From assembly GCA_943324725.2 (NCBI GenBank), contig CALPMR020000153.1, positions 1-7,349 on the forward strand: a stretch of 7,349 nucleotides of DNA, given 5' to 3'. Below are positions 1 through 6,626 of this stretch, in pieces; the first letter of the stretch is position 1, and the number at the start of each line of letters is the position of its first letter. Both the position numbers and the translations under genes were made by a program. This stretch comes from Bordetella parapertussis. GTDB lineage: Bacteria > Cyanobacteriota > Cyanobacteriia > PCC-6307 > Cyanobiaceae. The notes under the pieces were generated by a model. It did not search any database. It had not been told where the DNA came from and saw only the letters and a program-made list of their open reading frames with translations.

Positions 1-1
1 G

Positions 2-364
2 CGCGGCACCAACTACCTGCTGGAGGTGAAGGACAACGGCGATTCCGAGCTCTCCGTGCTCGAGGGTTCGGTGCAGGTGGAACCCCTGCGCGATGGCCAG
101 CCCACCGGCGCCGCTCCGACCACGGTCCAGGCGGGCCAGCGCCTGCGCCTGTCGCCCGAGGGGGTGGTGCTGACCCTGCTGGCCCTGAGTTCGGGGGATT
201 ACGGCAGCATCCTCTCCGGCCCGCTGTTTGAGGGGTTCCGGTTGCCCTTGCCGGCCGCCGAGGCCCTCGACAGCTACCTGCGCGCCCATGTGCCGGGGGT
301 GTCGCTGCCGTCGTTGCCGCTGACGCTGCCGTCGCTGCCGATCAGCCTGCCGCGCTTCTTCTGA
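2..364 (+). CDS. FecR-domain protein, C-terminal part (5' end outside window)
   Basis: The reading frame is open from the window edge to a TGA at 362-364, leaving 120 residues. The first part, RGTNYLLEV followed by a D/N-G turn and then ELSVLEGSVQVEPL, matches the FecR domain pattern (RGT, alternating beta strands, VLEG-x-V-x-V), and the following QAGQRLRL fits the usual AGQ turn of that domain. FecR domains are normally periplasmic beta-rich modules; the classic member relays a receptor signal to a sigma factor, but many cyanobacterial FecR proteins have no such partner, and none is visible here. The C-terminus ends in a Pro/Leu/Ser-rich repetitive tail (SLPSLPLTLPSLPISLPRFF) finishing in two phenylalanines. 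A GTG at 26 would be an internal codon of the domain and is not the likely start. The CHASE2 adenylate cyclase follows about 100 bases later on the same strand, so co-transcription is likely. The FecR call is good; ligand and partner are unknown. Confidence 0.82.
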   Translation, partial: RGTNYLLEVKDNGDSELSVLEGSVQVEPLRDGQPTGAAPTTVQAGQRLRLSPEGVVLTLLALSSGDYGSILSGPLFEGFRLPLPAAEALDSYLRAHVPGVSLPSLPLTLPSLPISLPRFF

Positions 365-467
365 ACGCGATGACGGCAGCTGTGAGCACACCCTTGGCTC
401 CCCAGTCAGCGCTTGCCAGTCCCCCGGGCTGCATGGATGCTGGGCGGGTTCGCGATCGGGGGTGCTC

Positions 468-2444
468 GTGAGACCCAGCCAGGCGTTGAAGCGGCCCGTC
501 ACCCTGGTGATGCTCAGTGCCCTGGTGGTGGGTTGGAGCGGTGCCACGGCGGGCTGGCCCGGCCCCCGTTGGCGGGTCTGGGAGCGGGCCTTCGAGGATC
601 AGTTGCTGGTGCTTCGCGGGCCGCGGCGGCCGCCCCGCCAGGTGCTGGTGGTGGCGGTGGATGACGCCACCCTGCAGCAGGGGAGCTGGTTTGAGCAGAG
701 CCGTCAGATCCCGGACTGGGCCAGGGGGATCGGCACGTTGCCCTGGCCGCGGGCCGCCTACGCCCGGGTGGCGGCCCGGCTGCTGGATGCCGGCGCTGCG
801 GCGGTGGCCATCAATGTGGTGTTCGAGGGCCCGAGCCGTAACGGCCCCGCCGACGACGCGGCGATGGCGGCGATCCTGCTGGCCCATCCCGGCCGCGTCG
901 CCCTGGCGGCGGAGATGCTCGAGTCGTCCGATCAACAGGGTTCCGGCGCGCTCACCCTGGTGCGGCCGGAGCCGCTCATGGCGGCCATCGGCGGTCAGGA
1001 GGCCCTGGGCCTCACCAACACACCGTTGCGGGCTCCGGGGGAGCGGCTGCTGCATCCGGATGCCTATGGCCGCGGCCTGTTGCCGGCGCAGGGGGTGAAA
1101 CCCTTCGCCTCGCTCTCCTCCACCCTGTTGCAACGGGCCGGTCGCTCCAGCCGGCAGCGGGACGAGCTGACGGCGCTCAATGTCTACGGAGCGGAGGGGA
1201 GCTTCCGCCGTCTGCCGGCCTGGGAGGTGCTGGATCCCAGCCGCTGGCGCCGGCATCCGCAGCGGCCGGCCCTGGCCGGATCCCTGGTGGTGCTGGGTCC
1301 GGTGGTGGCCCAGGGCGACGCTGGCTACCCCACCGCCTTCGGTTCGCTCTCGGGGCTGGAGCTGCTGGCCACCGCCACTGCCAACTCCATGGCGGGGGAC
1401 GGGCTGCGTCCCTGGCCGCAGGGCAACCGGGAGCGGGCCCTGCTGGCCGCTTTGGCGGTGCTGCTGGCGGCCGGGCTGGCCCTGACCCTGGCTCTGAACC
1501 GCCGATCCCTGCTCTGGCAGCTCGGCGTCATCGCCGGGATTCTGATCCTGCAGTTCGCCGTCGCCGGGCTGGTTCTGCGCGAGCGCCAGCTCTGGCTGCC
1601 GCTGCTGGCCCCGGTTGCCGGCCTGGGCCTGCTGGCCCTGCTGCATGGCGGTGACGCCTATCTGCTGGAGGAGCGGGAACGGCGGCGCCTGCGGCGCACG
1701 TTCGAGCGCTATGTCGCTCCGGGGGTGGTGGCTGAGATCCTGGCCGATCCCGAGGCGGCCCAGGGCATCCTGCGGGGTCGTCTGCTCGATGTGACGGTGT
1801 TGTTCTCCGATCTCAAGGGCTTCACCGAGCTGACCCGCCAGCGCAGCCTCGCCGGCGAGAGCGAACTGCATGTCAGCCAGCTCAACACCTATCTCGGCGC
1901 CATGGTGGAGGTGATCACGGCCCACGGCGGCACCGTCGACAAGTTCATCGGCGATGCGGTGATGGCGGTGTTCGGCTCGCCGGTGGGCCGCGGCGTGCTG
2001 GTGGAGGCCCGTGCGGCGGTGGCCTGTGCTGAGGCCATGCGCCAGGCCCTGGGAGAACTCAATCGCAGCTGGCAGAGCCAGGGCCTCACCGGCCTCGACA
2101 GCGGCGTTGGCCTGGCCAGTGGCCAGGTGGTGGTGGGGCAGATCGGCAGTCCCCGCCGCATGGAGTTCACGGTGATCGGCGACACGGTGAACCTGGCCGC
2201 CCGGCTCGAGGGGCTGACCCGCAGCCTGCAGACCCCGGTGCTGTTCGATCGCACCACGGCCGAGCGCCTCGATCCGGCCCTGGGCGCCCCGGTGTCTCTG
2301 GGCGTCCAGCCGGTCAAGGGCATGGGCGAGATCGAGGTGTTCTCTCCCGCCGCCACGGCCCTCGCCGCCACTGCACCCGCCACTGCCCTCACCGCCGCAG
2401 ACCCCGCCACCGCCGGCGATGGTTCAGCCGCGCCGCGCAGCTGA
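468..2444 (+). CDS. CHASE2-domain class III adenylate cyclase
   Basis: A membrane-anchored sensor cyclase of 658 residues, predicted to make cAMP from ATP in response to an extracytoplasmic signal. Order of parts: N-terminal hydrophobic anchor (about 9-29); CHASE2 sensor domain (about 40-310) with VLVVAVDDATL, the LPWPRAAYARV motif and an AINVVFEG strand; three membrane segments (about 324-345, 351-372, 376-396); an Arg/Glu-rich linker containing FERYVAP; then the cyclase domain (about 435-610). Catalytic residues are all present: metal aspartates D448 (FSDLKGFT) and D496 (DKFIGDAVMAVFG), adenine-selecting K492 and T568 (EFTVIGD), and transition-state N575 and R579 (VNLAARLE). The Lys/Thr pair is the adenylate, not guanylate, pattern, as in Anabaena CyaB1. 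The tail (from about 620) is Ala/Thr/Pro-rich. GTG 468 is preferred because GGGGG at 458-462 lies 5 bases upstream; GTG 462 is the alternative and leaves no room for that site. The FecR gene lies upstream. Confidence 0.93.
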   Translation: MRPSQALKRPVTLVMLSALVVGWSGATAGWPGPRWRVWERAFEDQLLVLRGPRRPPRQVLVVAVDDATLQQGSWFEQSRQIPDWARGIGTLPWPRAAYARVAARLLDAGAAAVAINVVFEGPSRNGPADDAAMAAILLAHPGRVALAAEMLESSDQQGSGALTLVRPEPLMAAIGGQEALGLTNTPLRAPGERLLHPDAYGRGLLPAQGVKPFASLSSTLLQRAGRSSRQRDELTALNVYGAEGSFRRLPAWEVLDPSRWRRHPQRPALAGSLVVLGPVVAQGDAGYPTAFGSLSGLELLATATANSMAGDGLRPWPQGNRERALLAALAVLLAAGLALTLALNRRSLLWQLGVIAGILILQFAVAGLVLRERQLWLPLLAPVAGLGLLALLHGGDAYLLEERERRRLRRTFERYVAPGVVAEILADPEAAQGILRGRLLDVTVLFSDLKGFTELTRQRSLAGESELHVSQLNTYLGAMVEVITAHGGTVDKFIGDAVMAVFGSPVGRGVLVEARAAVACAEAMRQALGELNRSWQSQGLTGLDSGVGLASGQVVVGQIGSPRRMEFTVIGDTVNLAARLEGLTRSLQTPVLFDRTTAERLDPALGAPVSLGVQPVKGMGEIEVFSPAATALAATAPATALTAADPATAGDGSAAPRS

Positions 2445-2473
2445 ACCGGAGAACCCCGGGCCGGATCGGGGCG

Positions 2474-2497
2474 GGGCTGAGTCCTGCCGCTCAGCCC
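2474..2497. terminator. Possible bidirectional terminator hairpin between cyclase gene and speA
   Basis: A perfect 8-bp inverted repeat, GGGCTGAG (2474-2481) and CTCAGCCC (2490-2497), encloses an 8-base loop. It sits between the convergent 3' ends and includes the speA stop codon (2491-2493). There is no clear T-run on either side, so it is not a canonical intrinsic terminator, and GC-rich hairpins arise easily by chance in this genome. The placement is what makes the call reasonable. Confidence 0.35.
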
Positions 2498-4476
2498 TCC
2501 AGGTAGGTGGTCTGCTCGAGGCTGGCCTTGAGATGGGCCATCAGGCGGCGCGCATCGCTGATCGCCAGGCTGCCGCGGCCGATGGCGGCCTCGCTGGCCA
2601 GCCGCAGCCTCTCCAGCAGCTGGGCCGGATCGTGCTCCATCGCCTCCAGCACCTCGGCATTGGTGTCACCCCGCACGACGTGATCGACCCGATAGCGGCC
2701 GCCATCGGCCAGGCGGATGTGCACGGCATTGGTGCTGCCGAACAGGTTGTGCAGATTGCCCATCACCTCCTGGTAGGCCCCGGCCAGAAACAGGCCGATC
2801 CAGTACGGCTCCCCGTCCCGCAGGGGATGGAGTTCGAGCAGGGGTTTGCTGTGGCCGCGATCGATGAAGCGGGCCAGCTTGCCATCGGAATCACAGGTGA
2901 GATCGGCGAAGCTGCCCAGCCGGCTGGGTCGCTCCTCGAGGCGGTGAATCGGCAGCACCGGGAACAGCTGATCGATCGCCCAGGTGTCCGGGGCGGAGCG
3001 GAACACCGAGAGGTTGGCGTAATAGGTGCCGGCCAGGGCCGAGGCCAGGGCCTTCAACTCCTCGGGGATCGCCGTACCGGCTGGCATCGTCTCCAGTTGG
3101 GAGGCGATCGCCTGACAGCAGGCCCAGGTGAGCTGCTCGGCCCGGGCCCGCTCCGGCAGGCTCAGGTAGCCGAGGCGGAAGGCGGCCAGGGCGTCATCCT
3201 TGAACTTGAGCGCATCGTTCCAGGCCTCCTGCAGGCGCTCGACCGAGGGGGTTGGGGCGGCGTCGGCATCGCCGTTGGCCACGATCGCCGCCTGGGTGTC
3301 GCGCAGGTTGCGCAGGATCAAGGGCTCAGCGGCCACCGGCTCCGGCACACCGCCGGGCAGGGCGCCGGCCCCCAGCACGTCGAACACCAGCACCGAGAAG
3401 TGGCTGGCGATCGCCCGGCCGCTCTCGCTCACCAGCGTCGGCACGGCGATGCCATGGGGCTCGCAGCACTCGCGCACGGTGGCGACCACATCGTTGGCGT
3501 AGTTCTGCAGCGAGTAATTGGTGGAGGCGGCGCTGGCGGTGCGGCTGCCGTCGTAGTCGATGCCGAGGCCACCGCCGACATCGAGGTAGCCCATCGGCGC
3601 TCCCAGCCGCGTCAGCTCGCCATAGATCTGGCCCGCCTCCTGCAGGGCGTCCTTGAGCACGGCGATGTCGTTGATCTGGCTGCCGATGTGGAAGTGCAGC
3701 AGGCGCAGATCGTCGAGCAGATCGGCCTGGCGCAGGGCCTCCACCGTGGCCAGCAGATCGGGGATCGAGAGGCCGAACTTGGCCCGCTCGCCCACGGAGC
3801 TGCCCCAGCGGCCGGTGCTGCGGCTGGAGAGTTTGGCGCGGATGCCGATCAGGGGGGCGCCGCCGAGGTCGCGGCTGGCGGCGATGATCCGCTCCACCTC
3901 GTCGGCCTGTTCAATCACCACCACCGGCTTGCGGCCGAGGCGGCGGGCCAGGATTGCCGTTTCGATGTAGCGGTGATCCTTGTAGCCGTTGCAGATCAGC
4001 AGGGCCTCGGGATCTTCGAGCAGCGAGAGGGCGATCAACAGCTCCGCCTTGCTGCCGGCCTCGAGGCCGAAGTGCCAGCGCTTGCCGGTTTCGACCAGCT
4101 GTTCGACCACGTGGCGCTGCTGGTTGCACTTCACCGGGAACACGCCCTGGTAGCGGCCGGCGTAGCCGTACTGGGCGATCGCTCGCTCGAAGGCGGTGTG
4201 CAGCCGTTCCAGCCGATCTTCGAGGATGTCGTCGAAGCGGATCAGCAACGGCAGCGACAGGTCGCGGCCCTGCAGCTCTCTCACCAGCTCGACCAGATCG
4301 AGGGCGCCGCCCCGTTCGCCGCGGGGCTGCACCATCACGTGGCCGCGCTGGCTCACCGAGAAGTAGGGATCACCCCAGCGATCGAGTCCGTAGAGGGCGG
4401 CACTGTCGCTGGCGCTCCAGGAGCCGTCAGGGGGGATGGGGACGGCCGTGGTGCCGGAGGGGTTGGCTAGCACCAT
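2491..4476 (-). CDS. speA: Biosynthetic arginine decarboxylase
   Basis: A PLP-dependent fold-III decarboxylase that converts arginine to agmatine and CO2, the first step of the agmatine route to putrescine and other polyamines; cytoplasmic. The 661 residues match the usual SpeA length (about 630-660). Recognisable blocks: N-terminal YGLDRWGDPYF (29-39); the PLP Schiff-base lysine K116 in GVFPVKCNQQ; HFHIGSQ (261-267); the phosphate-binding glycine loop GGGLGIDYDG (301-310); ESGRAIASHF (351-360); the C-terminal active-site cysteine C528 in LTCDSDGK; and GAYQEVMGNLHNLFG (566-580), characteristic of this enzyme. The ATG at 4476 has only a weak AGG upstream, common in cyanobacteria. It is divergent from the beta-barrel gene and convergent with the cyclase gene, so it is probably a single-gene transcript. 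No agmatinase or agmatine deiminase gene is in the window. The sequence looks intact and functional. Confidence 0.97.
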   Translation of the reverse strand: MVLANPSGTTAVPIPPDGSWSASDSAALYGLDRWGDPYFSVSQRGHVMVQPRGERGGALDLVELVRELQGRDLSLPLLIRFDDILEDRLERLHTAFERAIAQYGYAGRYQGVFPVKCNQQRHVVEQLVETGKRWHFGLEAGSKAELLIALSLLEDPEALLICNGYKDHRYIETAILARRLGRKPVVVIEQADEVERIIAASRDLGGAPLIGIRAKLSSRSTGRWGSSVGERAKFGLSIPDLLATVEALRQADLLDDLRLLHFHIGSQINDIAVLKDALQEAGQIYGELTRLGAPMGYLDVGGGLGIDYDGSRTASAASTNYSLQNYANDVVATVRECCEPHGIAVPTLVSESGRAIASHFSVLVFDVLGAGALPGGVPEPVAAEPLILRNLRDTQAAIVANGDADAAPTPSVERLQEAWNDALKFKDDALAAFRLGYLSLPERARAEQLTWACCQAIASQLETMPAGTAIPEELKALASALAGTYYANLSVFRSAPDTWAIDQLFPVLPIHRLEERPSRLGSFADLTCDSDGKLARFIDRGHSKPLLELHPLRDGEPYWIGLFLAGAYQEVMGNLHNLFGSTNAVHIRLADGGRYRVDHVVRGDTNAEVLEAMEHDPAQLLERLRLASEAAIGRGSLAISDARRLMAHLKASLEQTTYLEG

Positions 4477-4509
4477 CAGGCCTGGGCGGCGGCGGCGGTT
4501 TGGGTGGAA

Positions 4510-4532
4510 CCGAATCTAGGTGTTCGATTCGG
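4510..4532. promoter_or_regulatory. Inverted repeat in the speA / beta-barrel divergent spacer
   Basis: CCGAATC (4510-4516) and GATTCGG (4526-4532) form a perfect 7-bp inverted repeat around a 9-base centre. It lies 33 bases upstream of the speA ATG and about 85 bases upstream of the beta-barrel ATG, inside the only spacer that must hold both promoters. It could be a dimeric repressor site or a hairpin in the speA 5' leader. No regulator is known or visible. I found no convincing -35/-10 pair on either strand; a weak TTGGAT and TAGGTT pair with 15-base spacing lies near 4562-4588 facing the beta-barrel gene. Confidence 0.4.
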
Positions 4533-4616
4533 GCAGATGGTTCACTGACACCCGGGGCGGATTGGATTAAACGCTTCTCTCATAGGTTTACCGTCGTCGG
4601 TTCGCCGAGCTCCTTG

Positions 4617-5432
4617 ATGCCCCTTGCCGCAACTGTCCGCCTGCGACTGGCCGCTGCCTTCGCCCCTCTGCCGGGATGGCCAGTTCGGCTCAGCCCCGCC
4701 GCTGCGCCACTGGTGCTCACCGGCTTGCTGTCCGGGCTGCTGGTCGGTGTCCAGGCTGCAGGGGCTGGCGCCAAGCCGCTGCCGACGCTCCCCGGTCCGG
4801 CCGATCCGAAGGGGTTGTACGTCAGCCTGGGCGCCGGCGCCAGCTGGCCCCAGCCGATTCGCTATGACGACAACCAGCTGGGACCGCTGCTGCCGATCCA
4901 AGGCACGGTGCTGGCCGATCCGGGCTTTGCCGCCGATCTGGGCCTGGGCTACGACTTCGGACGCTGGCGGACGGAGCTGAGCTATGTGCATCGCCAGGCC
5001 ACGATCACCGAGTCGAAGTGGTCCGTGGGGCCCTTCCCGCTGGCGGCGGCCGTGGCCGATCCCGTGGTCAGCAGCAACAGCGTCTTCGCCAGCCTCTACG
5101 CCGACCTGCCGATCAACGCGCGTCTGGTGCCCTACGTCGGCGGCGGCATCGGCTATTCGGTGGTCAACGCCAGTGCCACCACCATCAGCCTGCGCAGTGG
5201 CAGCCAGACCTTCGGTGGTGGCAGCAACGGCACGCTCGCCTATCAGGCCAAGGCCGGCCTCAGCTTCCGGGCTTCCCCCCACAGCGACCTGTTCAGCGAG
5301 GTGGTGTTCCAGGGGGCCCCGGGTCGCAGCAACGGCAGCCTCGAGCGCAGTGCGCTGAGCAGCTGGGGATTGCGACTGGGCTGGCGCTATCGCTTCGGAG
5401 CGGTGCGGGCTGGGGCTGCGACCACGCCCTGA
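4617..5432 (+). CDS. Outer-membrane beta-barrel protein (OMP_b-brl / opacity-type)
   Basis: A 271-residue exported protein. The N-terminus is basic and then strongly hydrophobic (APLVLTGLLSGLLVGVQAAGAGA, about 30-52), a long but plausible Sec signal with cleavage near the AxA motifs at about 46-52. The mature part is built of alternating, Gly- and aromatic-rich amphipathic strands: GLYVSLGAGASW, FAADLGLGYDFG, WRTELSYVHRQATI, SVFASLYADLPI, LVPYVGGGIGYSVV, LAYQAKAGLSFR, DLFSEVVFQG and SSWGLRLGWRYRFG. This is the pattern of the 8-stranded porin-like/opacity family barrels, where the PYVGGGIGY motif is especially typical. A short Ala-rich extension (AVRAGAATTP) follows the last strand instead of the terminal Phe usual in proteobacterial barrels. 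The frame is open far upstream because it runs antisense to speA; ATG 4617 is chosen because the signal sequence begins there. No good Shine-Dalgarno is seen. Substrate or role unknown. Confidence 0.83.
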   Translation: MPLAATVRLRLAAAFAPLPGWPVRLSPAAAPLVLTGLLSGLLVGVQAAGAGAKPLPTLPGPADPKGLYVSLGAGASWPQPIRYDDNQLGPLLPIQGTVLADPGFAADLGLGYDFGRWRTELSYVHRQATITESKWSVGPFPLAAAVADPVVSSNSVFASLYADLPINARLVPYVGGGIGYSVVNASATTISLRSGSQTFGGGSNGTLAYQAKAGLSFRASPHSDLFSEVVFQGAPGRSNGSLERSALSSWGLRLGWRYRFGAVRAGAATTP

Positions 5433-5510
5433 GCGCCTGAGCGGCGCTGCCCGGCTGGCCTGCTGCTCACGCCCGCTGAAGGCACCGAATTGCAGGCCGC
5501 TCACTCGGCC
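5433..5510. terminator. Convergent spacer with two small GC hairpins
   Basis: Between the 3' ends of the beta-barrel gene and the PIN toxin gene are two short perfect inverted repeats: GCGCC/GGCGC (5433-5437 with 5443-5447), directly after the beta-barrel stop codon, and GGCCG/CGGCC (5495-5499 with 5506-5510), about 12 bases beyond the toxin stop. Neither has a T-run. They are placed where terminators for the two facing transcripts would be, but stems this short are common by chance in such GC-rich DNA. Confidence 0.25.
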
Positions 5511-5521
5511 ATGGCTGCGGC

Positions 5522-5941
5522 TCACCACAGGCTCTGGCCATGGGGATAGTCCCTGATCTTTCGATCCGCGCTGAGCAGGGGTACCGCCAGCTCCCGGGCC
5601 TGGGCCACCAGGAAGCGATCGGCAGGATCGGCATGAAAGGGCTCCGGCAGCCGCGTGGCCGCCACCGCTACGGCGGGCTCCAGGGGCAGCAGGCGCACGG
5701 CGGCAATCGAGGCCACCACGGCGAGCCAGCGCTCCACCTCCAGGCTCAGGGCCAGCCGCCCCCGCTGGACGAGCATCGCCACCTCCCAGCAGCTGATCGC
5801 CGAGACCAGCAGCCCGGCGGGCTGCCCGGGCTGGGCGGCCCGCTCGATTTCCGCCTCGATGGCGCGCAGGGCCTGGGGCGAGAGCCTCTGCATCTCGCCA
5901 CTGGCCCACCAGATCAGGACATGGGTGTCCAGCAGGATCAC
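5522..5941 (-). CDS. PIN-domain toxin of a type II toxin-antitoxin pair (VapC-like)
   Basis: A 139-residue PIN-domain protein, predicted to be a Mg-dependent ribonuclease that cuts RNA when free of its antitoxin. The N-terminus ILLDTHVLIWW carries the first acidic metal ligand (D5); E53 lies in SCWEVAML; D105 and D108 lie in the DPADRFLVAQA motif; D126 lies in LLSADRKIRDY. These are the conserved acidic positions of the PIN fold and the overall pattern is that of VapC toxins paired with Phd/YefM-type antitoxins. Length is normal for the family (about 125-140). The start is GTG at 5941-5939, overlapping the antitoxin TGA in a GTGA, so translation is probably coupled. All catalytic residues are present, so the toxin appears active. 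The RNA target cannot be read from sequence. Confidence 0.92.
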   Translation of the reverse strand: MILLDTHVLIWWASGEMQRLSPQALRAIEAEIERAAQPGQPAGLLVSAISCWEVAMLVQRGRLALSLEVERWLAVVASIAAVRLLPLEPAVAVAATRLPEPFHADPADRFLVAQARELAVPLLSADRKIRDYPHGQSLW

Positions 5942-6219
5942 GCCAGCGCCTCCCAGTCGCCCTCGGCGACCGGATCAAAGGGCTCGTCGTAGCGGAGCAG
6001 CGATCCGCGCAGCAGCTCCAGGGGGTCGGCTGTGGCGGCATCGATCGGGCGATAGGGGCGCACCTCCAGCGCGGGCCGGCCGTGATCGGTGACCACCAGG
6101 GGCTCGCCGCTGGCCTCGATCTGGCGGAACAGCTCCAGGGCGTGGGCCTTGAACTGGGATTTGGAGACCTGTCGCGGTTGGAAGGGCCCCGGTAGTGCCC
6201 GGGGTGAGGAGACCTGCAC
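5938..6219 (-). CDS. Phd/YefM-family antitoxin
   Basis: A 93-residue partner of the downstream PIN toxin. The central block VSKSQFKAHALELFRQIEAS, then GEPLVVTDHGRPALEVRPY (about 18-56), is the conserved Phd/YefM DNA-binding and dimerisation fold. The C-terminal part (DPLELLRGSLLRYDEPFDP and an acidic WEALA end) is the usual toxin-wrapping region. In this family the antitoxin neutralises the toxin and represses its own operon, alone and as a complex. The start is GTG 6219: AGAGG on the - strand (6230-6226) lies 6 bases upstream, and the extra 15 or so residues before the conserved core are modest. It overlaps the toxin gene by 4 bases. The candidate operator lies immediately upstream. Confidence 0.92.
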   Translation of the reverse strand: MQVSSPRALPGPFQPRQVSKSQFKAHALELFRQIEASGEPLVVTDHGRPALEVRPYRPIDAATADPLELLRGSLLRYDEPFDPVAEGDWEALA

Positions 6220-6231
6220 CTTGAGCCTCTG

Positions 6232-6259
6232 ATGACTATGGTAATGAGACTAGGGTCAT
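6232..6259 (-). promoter_or_regulatory. Candidate autoregulatory operator of the toxin-antitoxin operon
   Basis: Two near-identical 12-base units, GACTATGGTAAT (6234-6245) and GACTAGGGTCAT (6248-6259), agree at 10 of 12 positions with a 14-base repeat period. The block is also bounded by an inverted pair, ATGAC (6232-6236) and GTCAT (6255-6259). It lies 13-40 bases upstream of the antitoxin GTG, where Phd/YefM antitoxins usually bind to repress their own promoter. The assignment rests on position and symmetry; the binding site of this antitoxin is not known, and I could not place a confident -35/-10 pair. Confidence 0.45.
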
Positions 6260-6451
6260 TTCAGCCGGCCTGGTGCTGCTGGAGCGGTCCTGGTTGAGGT
6301 GTCGCGTCCACGACAAGGCAGCGGCACGACGGCGGTTCGGCCTGCTGCTGTGCCGTGCTGTTGGTGACGATCCCTCGATGCCCCCCCCAGGCCCATCGAC
6401 GCAGGCGGCCAGCAGCAACGCTTTCGGATGGAGGCTGTTTTCCGGTGGTGG

Positions 6452-6583
6452 TGGATTGATCCAGGTCACCTCCGGCTGGCACCAGCAGCGTGTGCTGCGG
6501 CTCCAGCGGCGAGGATGCCGTTGATCGGGTGTCACGAACCGGATGCGGCTGTAGCAATACCAGGGATTGCACCAGTCGGCGAC
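6452..6583 (-). pseudogene. IS3-family transposase (OrfB) remnant, C-terminal fragment with internal deletion
   Basis: The - strand translation reads VADWCNPWYCYSRIRFVTPDQRH, directly joined to PRRWSRSTRCW, then CQPEVTWINP. This follows the C-terminal end of IS3-family integrase-core transposases: a WYN...HSgIrfVTP.QRH block, about 25 residues of spacer (normally including a GED..IL..R segment), a .P.RWS..TR.W block, and a ..V.LNPE end. Here the spacer is missing, joining QRH to PRRWSR in frame. Upstream in this frame a stop (TAA, about 15 codons before VADW) and unrelated AT-richer DNA replace the rest of the transposase, including the whole catalytic DDE domain, so it cannot be active. No downstream terminal repeat or target duplication could be defined. 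The 190 bases between this fragment and the toxin-antitoxin operator (6260-6451) hold no recognisable gene and may be further decayed element sequence; they contain a run of eight Cs at 6380-6387. Confidence 0.7.
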
Positions 6584-6626
6584 TGTCACACTGCCTTTGA
6601 ATTATCTGCCTGGCCAGCCGGTAGTC

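Noticed and set aside
342..1925. 527-codon open frame on the - strand opposite the cyclase gene
   Set aside because: Gln/Gly/Arg/His/Pro-rich composition with no domain; a shadow frame typical of GC-rich DNA opposite a clearly real, motif-complete cyclase.
2419..4470. 683-codon open frame on the + strand covering all of speA in antisense
   Set aside because: Its length is striking, but the protein is compositionally biased without motifs, whereas the opposite strand encodes an intact SpeA. Long antisense frames are expected with G/C at third positions.
4500..4545. tRNA-like T-arm (TTCGATTC) in the speA upstream spacer
   Set aside because: No matching acceptor, D or anticodon arms can be drawn at the required distances on either strand.
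3954..4616. Upstream extension of the beta-barrel frame into speA
   Set aside because: The extension is an Arg/Ser/Pro-rich antisense translation of speA; a signal sequence begins at ATG 4617.
4542..6041. 499-codon - strand frame opposite the beta-barrel gene and running into the toxin-antitoxin genes
   Set aside because: It overlaps two well-supported genes in other frames and shows no coherent domain.
6261..6572. Overlapping open frames of 83-117 codons on both strands between the toxin-antitoxin operon and position 6590
   Set aside because: Apart from the IS3 transposase fragment, no frame shows family motifs, a credible ribosome site or a hydrophobicity pattern.
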